64,000 bases of DNA from Clostridia bacterium (lineage in GTDB: Bacteria; Bacillota_A; Clostridia; Christensenellales; Aristaeellaceae), in assembly GCA_025997215.1 (NCBI GenBank), contig BNUH01000002.1, positions 1 through 64,000 of the forward strand, written 5' to 3'. The translations under genes were made by a program, and so were the position numbers. How positions within the stretch are numbered: position 1 is the stretch's first letter; each line of letters starts with the position of its first letter. Below are positions 7,767-16,276 of the stretch, one piece after another. The notes under the pieces were generated by a model. It had not been told where the DNA came from, did no database searches, and worked only from the letters and a program-made list of their open reading frames with translations.

Positions 7767-9503
7767 TTAAGCGATAATCCTGTTCCGCTGCGCCTCGTAC
7801 AACCGTCTGTATAACCCATCCTCTTTGACCAGCACCTCATGCTTGCCGCGCTGAACCACGCGGCCCTTCTCCAGCACGAGTATCTGATCCGCGCTGGCTA
7901 TCGTGGATAGTCGGTGCGCAATGACTAACAGCGTGCGCTTCCCGGCCAGCTGTTCGATAGCGGCCTGAATCTCCGCCTCGGTCTCGGTATCGACAGCCGA
8001 CGTCGCCTCGTCCAGTACGAGGATCGGCGCGTCGCGCAGTACCGCGCGTGCGATAGCGATGCGCTGCTTCTGCCCGCCGGATAACCTCAGCCCGCGTTCG
8101 CCGACCATCGTGTCGTAACCATCCGGCATTGCGCGGATGAAGCTGTCGGCGTGCGCCACCAGCGCCGCCTGTTCGATCTGATCCCGCGTGGCGTCCGGCG
8201 CGCCGTAGGCGATATTATCCGCGACAGTGCCGTGGAACAGGAATACATCCTGCAGCACGATGGAAATCTGCTCGCGTAATGATGATACGGTCAGATCCTT
8301 TATGTCGTGCCCGTCAATGCGGATGTGGCCATACGTCGGGTCGTAGAACCGTTCTAACAATGCAACCAACGTCGTCTTGCCCACGCCCGTCGGCCCAACA
8401 AGAGCGAACATCTGGCCCGGCTTCATGTCAAATGAGACGCCGTCCAGCACGGGTTCCTTGAGGTCGTACGCGAAGCTCACGCCGTCGAATTTGATAGCGC
8501 CGTGTGCTCGTTCCAGCGCCACCGCGTCCGGCTTATCCTGTATCTCGCTGGTGGCATCCAGGATTTCGAATACCCGCGTCGCTCCGGCGAACGTGGTCTG
8601 AACATCCTCGGCAAGCCTGGCCAGCGTCGTCAGCGGCTGGTAGAATAATGATAGATACATCAGGAATCCAACCACGTCGGCGGCATTCATCTGGCCCTTC
8701 ATGGCTAATAATCCGCCTACGCCGACGACCACCACGGTTCCCAAGGAAGTCAGGAATTCTATACTCGGATGGAATAATCCCGCCGCGAAGTTGGCCTTAA
8801 TATTCACGGACGCGTACTGTTCGCGCAGTGAATCCAGCCGCTCGGTCTCGCGATCCTCCTGGCCGAACGCCTGGATTTCCTTCATGCCAGACAGGTGATC
8901 CTGCAGTTCGCCGTTGATGTCGCCCAGCACCTTCGCGTTGACGCGGAAGAGAGGCGCGACTTTTTTGGAGAATAATGTGCTGGCGAGCAGCACGAACGGT
9001 ACCGGCGCGAGCGCGAGCGCGGCCAGCAGCGGATCGATACGGAATAGCATGATTATGACACCCAGAATAATCAGCAGGCTCGAGCACAGATCCGGCAGCG
9101 CATGCGCGACCAATTGCTCGACCGCGCGGCTGTCGTTGACCATGCGGCTCATCAGCTGGCCCGTCTGCTTATCCTGGAAATAGCGCATCGACAGCCGTTG
9201 CAGCTTGTCATATATTTGGAATGTCAGCTCCGCTACGAAGCTCCACGCCGCGACATGGCTGAAGTACATCGCCATAAATCGACAGAACGCGCGCACCAGG
9301 TACACCACAACCAATATCAGCACATAACTGCCTAGCAGTTGCACTGTCAGCGCGGCCGTGCCCGTCATGGCGGCGGTGAGCGAGCGCACGATGCTGGGCG
9401 TTACCAGGTTCAGCGCAGCCGCGCCGATCAGCCCGACGACGGCCAGTATCAGAAACTTCCATTGTTTGCGCGCCATGCGCACGAGCCGGGCCGCCCAAGC
9501 CAT
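7767..9503 (-). CDS. ABC exporter, fused permease-ATPase (MsbA/LmrA type)
   Basis: 578 residues: six membrane helices in the first ~310 residues, then a nucleotide-binding domain with Walker A GPTGVGKTT, Q-loop, signature LSGGQKQR, Walker B ILVLDEATSAVD and H-loop IAHRLST. All catalytic residues are present, so the protein can act as a homodimer. Substrate (lipid, drug or peptide) cannot be told. Start ATG has GGAAGG about 12 nt upstream. It follows a membrane-anchored protein on the same strand. Confidence 0.92.
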   Translation of the reverse strand: MAWAARLVRMARKQWKFLILAVVGLIGAAALNLVTPSIVRSLTAAMTGTAALTVQLLGSYVLILVVVYLVRAFCRFMAMYFSHVAAWSFVAELTFQIYDKLQRLSMRYFQDKQTGQLMSRMVNDSRAVEQLVAHALPDLCSSLLIILGVIIMLFRIDPLLAALALAPVPFVLLASTLFSKKVAPLFRVNAKVLGDINGELQDHLSGMKEIQAFGQEDRETERLDSLREQYASVNIKANFAAGLFHPSIEFLTSLGTVVVVGVGGLLAMKGQMNAADVVGFLMYLSLFYQPLTTLARLAEDVQTTFAGATRVFEILDATSEIQDKPDAVALERAHGAIKFDGVSFAYDLKEPVLDGVSFDMKPGQMFALVGPTGVGKTTLVALLERFYDPTYGHIRIDGHDIKDLTVSSLREQISIVLQDVFLFHGTVADNIAYGAPDATRDQIEQAALVAHADSFIRAMPDGYDTMVGERGLRLSGGQKQRIAIARAVLRDAPILVLDEATSAVDTETEAEIQAAIEQLAGKRTLLVIAHRLSTIASADQILVLEKGRVVQRGKHEVLVKEDGLYRRLYEAQRNRIIA

Positions 9504-9546
9504 AGGACATCCAACCTTCCGGTGAATAATAGGGATTTGATATTAA

Positions 9547-10293
9547 TTAGTATGACGGCAGAACTTCTTCCAACTCCGTTGGCGCTGGCTGCGTAGCCTC
9601 GTAATCGGCCAACCATTGAGGCTTCTCGGTCTTGAATTCGCCGATCAGCCAGTCCACCATTTTAGCCGCGTTCTCGGGATTGCCGGAGTATGCCGTCACG
9701 CCGATCCACAACCCACGATTGTCAATGCCTTGATCGAACATGCCGTATAACGATTCCGTGGGCAGACCGTAAACATGCGCCACTTCGCCGTCGATCGGAG
9801 CGCCCGTGTCGGAATCGCGCAGAATCATCCGGCCGCTGCCCGGTTCGATGCCGCGCGCATCGATCACGCCGTCTGCCAGCCACTCATCCAGCGGCATGAA
9901 CAGCCCGCTCTGAGCGTACGCCTGAAACCGATCGGCGGGCAGCAGATACACGTCGCCTTCCTGCGCGCCGACATATGTCGACAACTGCATGTTGGCGTAG
10001 TAATCGTCCGAGGAACCCAGTGCGATGGTCAGGAAGTTCAGTGCCTCCATGTCCGGAAACTGCGGCCTAGCCAGTTCCGCCAAGCGGTCAGTCGCTTCAG
10101 ATTCCACGGCGGAGGTGCAGATATACACGTCCACCTTCTTATCCTTAGGCGGACGGTACGCCGTTACGGAGTAAATCAGATTCCACCCAAACACACCTAC
10201 CACAACCAACAGTACATATTTCCAGAATGAATATGTAAAGTGGTCGCGGATACGCTTCTTTGTGATGGGCGTTCGCACCAAATAACTAACCAT
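9547..10293 (-). CDS. membrane-anchored extracytoplasmic protein with solute-binding-like body
   Basis: 248 residues. A basic N-terminus (KKRIRDHF) and one membrane helix (~27-46) anchor an external domain. Stretches such as VDVYICTSAVESEATDRLAEL, VYLLPADRFQAYAQSGLFMPLDEWL and SGNPENAAKMVDWLIGEF resemble extracellular solute-binding proteins, but the body is only ~200 residues, half the usual length. It starts 4 nt after lysS ends, so it is co-transcribed with it. Role unknown. Confidence 0.7.
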   Translation of the reverse strand: MVSYLVRTPITKKRIRDHFTYSFWKYVLLVVVGVFGWNLIYSVTAYRPPKDKKVDVYICTSAVESEATDRLAELARPQFPDMEALNFLTIALGSSDDYYANMQLSTYVGAQEGDVYLLPADRFQAYAQSGLFMPLDEWLADGVIDARGIEPGSGRMILRDSDTGAPIDGEVAHVYGLPTESLYGMFDQGIDNRGLWIGVTAYSGNPENAAKMVDWLIGEFKTEKPQWLADYEATQPAPTELEEVLPSY

Positions 10294-10297
10294 AATT

Positions 10298-11773
10298 CTA
10301 CCTCGGCTTCATCGTTGGGAATAGCAGCACATCCCTTATGGATGGAGAATCGGTAAGCAGCATAACTAACCGATCGATGCCGAACCCCAGCCCGCCCGTC
10401 GGCGGCAGGCCATACTCCAGCGCGTTCAAGTAATCCTCATCTACCTGCGGGTCGCGGCCATCGGGGATGGCGCGGCGCGACTCCACCTGCCGTTCGAAGC
10501 GCGCGCGCTGATCGATCGGATCATTCAGCTCCGAGAACGCGTTGCCAAACTCCCCGCCCAGCATGAAGTATTCAAACCGCTCCGTCAAGTGCGGCTTAAG
10601 TGGCATACGTTTGGCCAGCGGCGAAATTTCGACAGGGTATTCAGTGATGAACGTAGGCTGGCGCAGATTCGGCTCGACGAATTCATCGAATAATGCCTCC
10701 AGGCAGTCGCCTCGCGAAGCATCCTTCTCAACTTGCACGCCCTTCGCGGACAGTTCGGCGCGCGCTTGCGCGTCGTCCGCCCAGGCCTCCGGGTCGATGC
10801 CGCTGAATTCCCGTACGGCATCGGTCATGCTTATGCGCTTCCATGGCGCGGCCAGATGGATCGCCTCGCCTTGGTATACGACGTCCGTCGTGCCCAGCAC
10901 CTTCAGCGCGACGAATTCGTGCATCTGTTCGACCATACGCATCACATCGCTGTAATCCGCGTACGCCTCGTAGGTTTCGACCATCGTAAACTCCGGGTTG
11001 TGCCGCTGATCCATGCCTTCGTTGCGGAATATGCGGCCCACCTCGTAAACCTTGTCGAATCCGCCCACGATCAGCCGCTTCAGGCTCAATTCCGTCTCGA
11101 TCCGCAGGTACATGGGAATATCCAGCGTGTTGTGACGCGTCACGAATGGCCTGGCCGACGCGCCCGTCTCCAGCGTGTGCAGTATGGGCGTCTCGACCTC
11201 CAGGAATCCGCGCCCGTTGAGGAACTCCCTCACCGCCGCGATGATCGCCGCGCGTTTGAGGAATACATCCCTCGCCTGCGGATTCACAATCAGATCCACA
11301 TACCGCTGGCGGTACCGCAGGTCGGTATCCGTCAGGCCGTGAAACTTTTCAGGCAGCGGCTTTAGCGCCTTGGACAGCAGCGTCAATTCGCGCGCGTGGA
11401 CGGACACCTCGCCCTTCTGCGTCTTGAACGCGAACCCCTTCACGCCGACGGTATCGCCGATATCGTAGTCCTTGAACGCCGCGTAACCATCCTCGCCCAC
11501 GTCGTCCCTCTTGACGTAAATCTGGATCGAGCCGCCGCCGTCCAGCACGTGCGCGAACGAGGCCTTTCCCATAATCCTGCGCGATAGTATCCTGCCCGCG
11601 ACGACGACGTCCTGACCTTCCAACTCGTCAAACCGAGCGTGAATCTGTGCGGAATTATGGGTGACCGGGAATTTCGTTATAAGGTAAGGATCATTGCCGG
11701 ACGCGCGTAATGCGTCCAGTTTCGCACGTCGCTGGGCTTCCTGCTCGCTGACGGAGCGTAGTTCATCAGACAT
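10298..11773 (-). CDS. lysS: lysyl-tRNA synthetase, class II
   Basis: 491 residues. The N-terminal OB-fold anticodon-binding domain (~55-135) is followed by the class II catalytic domain with motif 2 (FRNEGMDQRHNPEFTMVE, ~249-266) and motif 3 (GLGFGIDRLVMLL near 461). It charges tRNA-Lys and has all class II motifs at normal length. It lies in the common clostridial order dus-greA-lysS with short gaps. Confidence 0.97.
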   Translation of the reverse strand: MSDELRSVSEQEAQRRAKLDALRASGNDPYLITKFPVTHNSAQIHARFDELEGQDVVVAGRILSRRIMGKASFAHVLDGGGSIQIYVKRDDVGEDGYAAFKDYDIGDTVGVKGFAFKTQKGEVSVHARELTLLSKALKPLPEKFHGLTDTDLRYRQRYVDLIVNPQARDVFLKRAAIIAAVREFLNGRGFLEVETPILHTLETGASARPFVTRHNTLDIPMYLRIETELSLKRLIVGGFDKVYEVGRIFRNEGMDQRHNPEFTMVETYEAYADYSDVMRMVEQMHEFVALKVLGTTDVVYQGEAIHLAAPWKRISMTDAVREFSGIDPEAWADDAQARAELSAKGVQVEKDASRGDCLEALFDEFVEPNLRQPTFITEYPVEISPLAKRMPLKPHLTERFEYFMLGGEFGNAFSELNDPIDQRARFERQVESRRAIPDGRDPQVDEDYLNALEYGLPPTGGLGFGIDRLVMLLTDSPSIRDVLLFPTMKPR

Positions 11774-11791
11774 AATGATTACAACTCCAAC

Positions 11792-12280
11792 TTAATTCGC
11801 TCGCCTGATCTCGAGTATCTGCAGCGTCCGTAACCCATCCGGCACGGAGAACGTCACGTTTGCGCCGATACGCTGGCCCATCAGCGCCGCGCCGACGGGG
11901 GATTCGTTGGAAATCTTGTCCTCCAGCGGGTCGGATTCCGTCTCGCCCACGATTTGGAATTCGGATTCGATGCCCGACTTGGCGTCCTTCACCTTGACCA
12001 CGCTGCCCACGCCCACCATGTCCGTGCTGACGTCGGACGCGTCGATGACGATGGCGTTGCGGATCGTATTCTCCAGGTAGCTGATGTGGCCCTCTATGCG
12101 CGACTGCTCGTTTTTCGCCTCGTCGTACTCGGCGTTTTCGGATAGATCGCCGAATGAGATGGCCTGCTTGATCTGCTCGGCCACCTCCTTGCGCTTGACC
12201 GTGCGGTAGAAGTAGAGTTCCTGCTCCAGCTTGGCCAGGCCATCCGCCGAAATAATCGGCCTATTCTTGGTGTCGTCCAT
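11792..12280 (-). CDS. greA: transcription elongation factor GreA
   Basis: 162 residues: an N-terminal coiled-coil with DLSENAEYDEAK at its tip, the acidic residues that trigger cleavage of backtracked RNA in RNA polymerase, and a C-terminal FKBP-like domain (DPLEDKISNESPVGAAL). Start ATG has AGGAGG about 10 nt upstream. It is followed after 18 nt by lysS. Confidence 0.96.
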   Translation of the reverse strand: MDDTKNRPIISADGLAKLEQELYFYRTVKRKEVAEQIKQAISFGDLSENAEYDEAKNEQSRIEGHISYLENTIRNAIVIDASDVSTDMVGVGSVVKVKDAKSGIESEFQIVGETESDPLEDKISNESPVGAALMGQRIGANVTFSVPDGLRTLQILEIRRAN

Positions 12281-12305
12281 CGTGTAAAGCCTCCTATCAT
12301 ACCCG

Positions 12306-13316
12306 TTATAGGGTTATCGTCTGTTGTTCTTCATAAATAATCGCGGACAATTCCGCAATACTCGACACGGATTGCGTCCGCGCGCGCCATAAAGCCGCGC
12401 CGGGCAGCCCCTTCAGATACCAACCCAACTGCGCGCGCAGCGCGGTGATCCCTCGCGCCTCACCCTGCCAGCCGACTTGCAATCGCGCGTGCCGCAGCGC
12501 CATCTCCAATCGTTCCGATACGTTGGGCGGTGTAGATTCGCCGCCTAAGATGCGCCGGAATATCCACGGATTGCCTATTGCGGCACGGCCAATCATCAGG
12601 CCGTCGCATCCGGTTTCGCTAAGCATGCGCTGGGCGTCGGCAGCGTTGGTTATATCTCCATTGCCGATAACCGGGATGGAAACGGCTGCCTTGACCGCCG
12701 CAATGCCGTCAAGATCAACGGTTCCGGAGAACTGCTGCGCCCGTGTCCGGCCATGGATGATGAACGCGGATGCGCCCTCATCCTCGGCAATTCGCGCCAA
12801 TTCGACAGCGGAATAACCGCCATCCTCCCAAGCCAGCCGCGCCTTGACCGTAACGAGCAGAGCAATCCTTAACGCTTCAAGCCCACTCACGACGGCGCGA
12901 ATGATCCGCGCCGCGCGCGGCAGATCGGTCAGGAGCGCGCTGCCTGCGCCGGATTTTGTAACCTTTGGCGCGGGACAACCCATATTGATGTCGATGGCGT
13001 CGAACCGTTCCAGCCAGCCGCGATCATTCAGCAGCGGTATAACCGCCGCGAAATCCGCCGCTTCCGCTCCGAATAGCTGCAACGCCAGCGGTTTCTCGCC
13101 CGGCCCGCACGCCAGCAGGTCGGCCAGAGCCGGTAAGTCAGCGGGCGAATACAGCAAACTCTTGACGCTGACCATCTCGGTAACGGCGTAGGCGCAGCCG
13201 CATTCCCGACACAGCACGCGCATCGGCCACGCCGTCACGCCCGCCATGGGCGCGAGCATCACTCGATTGTCCAACCGAAGCCGCCCCAATGACAGCGGCT
13301 CGTTGAGCGAGGGCAT
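12306..13316 (-). CDS. dus: tRNA-dihydrouridine synthase
   Basis: 336 residues with an FMN TIM-barrel: MLAPMAGVT (20-28), INMGCPAPKVTKSGAG, the catalytic Cys in GCPAP, VTVKARL, IIHGRTRAQ and VIGNGDI. It reduces uridine to dihydrouridine in tRNA. DusB-like by length and by its place next to greA-lysS. It starts 7 nt after the preceding membrane protein ends. Confidence 0.94.
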   Translation of the reverse strand: MPSLNEPLSLGRLRLDNRVMLAPMAGVTAWPMRVLCRECGCAYAVTEMVSVKSLLYSPADLPALADLLACGPGEKPLALQLFGAEAADFAAVIPLLNDRGWLERFDAIDINMGCPAPKVTKSGAGSALLTDLPRAARIIRAVVSGLEALRIALLVTVKARLAWEDGGYSAVELARIAEDEGASAFIIHGRTRAQQFSGTVDLDGIAAVKAAVSIPVIGNGDITNAADAQRMLSETGCDGLMIGRAAIGNPWIFRRILGGESTPPNVSERLEMALRHARLQVGWQGEARGITALRAQLGWYLKGLPGAALWRARTQSVSSIAELSAIIYEEQQTITL

Positions 13317-13323
13317 CGCAGGT

Positions 13324-13857
13324 CTAGCCGCCCGAGGTTATTATTGAAGAAATAATCCAGCGGCCGCTCTCGCGCGTCAGCGTCACACGATAGCGGACGA
13401 TCGGCCACGCCGGAGGATTGGCCGCGCCTTCGCCACCCTCCGCCAAGACCGCTTCGCGGCGGGTGGATTTGACCTTGCCGTCGATGGAGGGCACCGACTC
13501 GAGGACGGTTGCGGTGGCGGTATTGTCCCACGGCCAGGTCCACATCGTCTCGATCTTCAGCCGATGATCCATGCCCCGGATGTCGTAGTCGGCGTACGGG
13601 GAATTGCCCGCCAGCGCGCGGCCTACATCCGCGTCGCGCGCAAGGCAGTCATAGCTGAAAAACTTCATCAACTCCTGCGGATCCTCGTCCGTGTGCAGTA
13701 TCACCTGCGCGCGTTCGGCCATGCCATCCTTCATCAGCACGATAATATTGGTTATGTTCATGGACATATAGAACGCGATAACCAATATCGCGCCGATCAC
13801 GCACACCCCGAACAGGCGTACCGTTATAAACCATAATAGTCTGCGCAGATACTTCAT
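13324..13857 (-). CDS. membrane-anchored protein of unknown function
   Basis: 177 residues from ATG 13857 (MKYLRRLLWF). One membrane segment (~9-32), then an external alpha+beta domain with DHRLKIETMWTWPW and RYRVTLTRESGRWIISSI, a pattern like the DUF-type NTF2-fold tails that follow an anchor. An ATG at 13911 would add 18 residues but lacks a ribosome site. It precedes dus with a 7-nt gap. Confidence 0.65.
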   Translation of the reverse strand: MKYLRRLLWFITVRLFGVCVIGAILVIAFYMSMNITNIIVLMKDGMAERAQVILHTDEDPQELMKFFSYDCLARDADVGRALAGNSPYADYDIRGMDHRLKIETMWTWPWDNTATATVLESVPSIDGKVKSTRREAVLAEGGEGAANPPAWPIVRYRVTLTRESGRWIISSIITSGG

Positions 13858-13960
13858 CGTACGTCCCCGCCTTGTCCACAGGATCAACCAAACAATCCCA
13901 CCTGATAACAACGGTTGAACGCCGACGTTTCATGCCGTACTGTGCAAAACGCGGAAAATG

Positions 13961-14359
13961 TCACGGTCCGTTCAGCATGTCCAAATAATCCGGCGCATCC
14001 GGCAAATCCCCGGCGTACACCAACGGCAGCAATTTTAGGATCGTCTTTTCGCCAATGCCGCTCACACGGATCAGCTCGCGCTCATCCGTGAATCCACCCA
14101 CCATCGCGCGGTAATCCAGGATGCGTCCGGCAATCACGGGGCCTATACCGGGCAGACTTTCCAGCATCGCTCGGTCGGCGGCGTTGAGATCCAGCCAGCC
14201 CTCGCCATCAATGTTATATTCTAGTAACGACGCGGCATCCCGTTTGGGATAAGCCATACTCATTGGCGGGTGAATCAGCGCCGCTGTTACGCAAACAGCG
14301 CCGACGCCCATTGCGGCGGCGCATATCACCAACAAAATCCAGCGGTTAATCTTGGCCGT
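13961..14359 (-). CDS. ComEA-like helix-hairpin-helix DNA-binding protein, probable ACG start
   Basis: The C-terminal half has two HhH motifs: LNAADRAMLESLPGIGPVIA and ELIRVSGIGEKTILKLL, as in ComEA, the DNA receptor for uptake. The N-terminus is a membrane anchor. The only good ribosome site is GGAGGG, which lies 6 nt before the second of two in-frame ACG codons (14359). Read from there the protein starts with A-K-I-N-R then a hydrophobic stretch, an ideal signal anchor, giving 132 residues. The first conventional start in frame is TTG at 14335, 30 nt past the ribosome site and inside the hydrophobic stretch. An in-frame TAA at 14375-14377 rules out a start further up. It follows secG on the same strand. 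Confidence 0.75.
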   Translation of the reverse strand, partial: TAKINRWILLVICAAAMGVGAVCVTAALIHPPMSMAYPKRDAASLLEYNIDGEGWLDLNAADRAMLESLPGIGPVIAGRILDYRAMVGGFTDERELIRVSGIGEKTILKLLPLVYAGDLPDAPDYLDMLNGP

Positions 14360-14384
14360 CGTGAACCCTCCGAATTATCGGAAA

Positions 14385-14621
14385 TTAGTGGATGGCCGCG
14401 ATAACCAGGCTCATCAGCAGGAACACGCCCGCGCCGATCTTAGTCGCCCAGGTGAGCTTGCCCTCGTAAGACTTGGCCTTATTCTTCCCAAAGAAAGTCT
14501 CCGCGCCGCCCGCGATCGCGCCCAGACCCGACGACTCACCCGGCTGTAACAGGATGGTAATAATTACCACCAGGGACGAAATCACCAACAGCGCCGTAGC
14601 TAGTCCTTTGATTGCCTGCAT
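14385..14621 (-). CDS. secG: preprotein translocase subunit SecG
   Basis: 78 residues with two membrane helices (~4-25 and ~55-76) and the typical loop LLQPGESSGLGAIAGGAETFFGK. SecG assists SecYE-SecA protein export. It lies 3 kb from secA on the opposite strand. GGGAGG lies 10 nt before the ATG. Confidence 0.96.
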   Translation of the reverse strand: MQAIKGLATALLVISSLVVIITILLQPGESSGLGAIAGGAETFFGKNKAKSYEGKLTWATKIGAGVFLLMSLVIAAIH

Positions 14622-14656
14622 GTGAGTTTGTGCCTCCCATTCATAGTCGCGTGGTT

Positions 14657-14685
14657 ATTTTAACAGACATTGCGCGAAATTACAA
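14657..14685 (-). promoter_or_regulatory. secG promoter
   Basis: Minus strand: TTGTAA (14680-14685), 17-nt spacer, TAAAAT (14657-14662) ending about 35 nt before the secG start. Confidence 0.65.
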
Positions 14686-14843
14686 GTGCAAAGTGCTCGA
14701 CTTATTTCTGACTATTGTTTCCTTAGATTTAACTTTAATGAGCCAGGCGCGCAAACGCCGCATTTTGCATATCCTAGGATCGAGCTGAAAACCATGCTCG
14801 TTTTTGAAAAGCGAACGTCAATGGCGAAGGGGGACTTAATGCC

Positions 14844-16238
14844 ATGTTGTATGTTGATATTGCCCGCGAAGAGGATTTTGCGAAAATTCCCGACAATCCC
14901 GCCGATGATTATACGGTAAAGTTGTGGGACGATATCACCATACGCGGCAGTTGGACTCCGCTCAAAGGCCATAATATAACGTTCTGCGGGCAGTACCATA
15001 CGCTGCGTGGACTGACGGGGCCGTTATTCGCGCAATCCATGGACGCGATAGGCGTTGATCCGCTGCTGCCCGCCGACATGGACGCCATTGCCAGCGACGA
15101 TATAACCATTACTAATCTGCGAATTTACGTGGATATAACCAATACCGACCGCAACATCATGGGCGGCTTGGTGCGGCTGGGCCGTCGATTCAAGGCGACG
15201 GACTGCGCTGTTTATGTTAATATAATTGCCCAGGCCAGCTTGACGTCGGACGCGCGATGCATCGGCGGCGTGGCTGGCATGCTCGACGACGCCTCCGAGT
15301 TGAACCACTGCGCGGTATACGGCTCGCTGCAGTGTCAATCCGAGGGCGGCGGTCTGGTGGGTTACGCAAAGGATTCGCACTTGTGCGGCTGCGTCAACCA
15401 CGCCACCGTAACCACTGTTGCTGGTGAAACCGGGGGCATCGTCGGACTGGTGGAAGGCACCTTCATAGAGGGCTGCGAGAATGCCGCCGACGGAACGGTT
15501 GTAAGCGGCGGGGATTTCGCGGGCGGTATCGCCGGGCAGATACTGACGGACTGCCGCCTGGAACAGTGTACCAATTTCGCCACGATCCGCGGTGCGGCCA
15601 GCATCGGCGGCATCCTGGGCACGGCTTATCTGCCGGGCAGCGGATTCCGCGTGATGGGCAACACCAACGTAGGCGCTGTGAGCGGCGATCATTGGATAGG
15701 CGGCATCGTGGGCACGCTGGGTTACGGCTACATCCAGGTCAGCAACAACCTGAGCTGCGCTAACGTCACGGCGGATGGCGACGCTGCGGGCGGCGTACTC
15801 GGCGTCATATCCGATAATGGCGGCGGGTTCCCGCCGACGACCGCTATTGGCACGGCGTTTGTTAAGAATAATATGGTGTCCAGCACGCTGATCAAGGCCG
15901 CGACGAACGCCCGCCGCATCGCTGGCATACGCGATCCCGCCGTGTGTGACTTACAATTATATAATAATCAGTCTTATATAGATACCCACCTTGATGACGA
16001 TGTGTATGACGACTGGCGCGTTAAGAAGGACGACGCGGAGCTAGGCCCGGCGAAGCTGCAAGGCACCTCGACGTTTACATGCGCTAAGATGAATGAGCAA
16101 TCCTACAAACCCTTCCTAGCGCCGCCGCCGCCCAAACCCTGGCCCAAGAAGGTAGTCGTCAACGGTAAATGCATACCCGCGCCGCCGCCGATTCCGGAGT
16201 GGTTCAAAACGATACAGTGCTGCCACGGACAATATTGA
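14844..16238 (+). CDS. GLUG-type right-handed beta-helix protein with Pro/Cys-rich tail (paralogue 1)
   Basis: 464 residues, no signal peptide or membrane helix. From ~130 to 345 it is made of repeated units of the form GG(I/V)xG x(9-12) C, such as IGGVAGMLDDASELNHC, EGGGLVGYAKDSHLCGC, TGGIVGLVEGTFIEGC and AGGIAGQILTDCRLEQC, the pattern of GLUG repeats that stack as a beta-helix. The start MLYVDIAREEDFAKI-LWDDITI recurs in the next gene. The tail is rich in proline and cysteine (LAPPPPKPWPKK, PAPPPIPEW, CCHGQY). It starts 5 nt after an out-of-frame ATG, with AAGGGGG upstream. Function and location unknown; such repeats are usually extracellular, so the missing signal is odd. Confidence 0.75.
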   Translation: MLYVDIAREEDFAKIPDNPADDYTVKLWDDITIRGSWTPLKGHNITFCGQYHTLRGLTGPLFAQSMDAIGVDPLLPADMDAIASDDITITNLRIYVDITNTDRNIMGGLVRLGRRFKATDCAVYVNIIAQASLTSDARCIGGVAGMLDDASELNHCAVYGSLQCQSEGGGLVGYAKDSHLCGCVNHATVTTVAGETGGIVGLVEGTFIEGCENAADGTVVSGGDFAGGIAGQILTDCRLEQCTNFATIRGAASIGGILGTAYLPGSGFRVMGNTNVGAVSGDHWIGGIVGTLGYGYIQVSNNLSCANVTADGDAAGGVLGVISDNGGGFPPTTAIGTAFVKNNMVSSTLIKAATNARRIAGIRDPAVCDLQLYNNQSYIDTHLDDDVYDDWRVKKDDAELGPAKLQGTSTFTCAKMNEQSYKPFLAPPPPKPWPKKVVVNGKCIPAPPPIPEWFKTIQCCHGQY

Positions 16239-16276
16239 CAGACGGTATTGACCGGACGGTTTAATGGGAGGTTGTT

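Noticed and set aside
10298..12300. T-box or other riboswitch upstream of lysS, pheA or ahcY
   Set aside because: Gaps before these genes are too short or show no T-box specifier or SAH-type fold.
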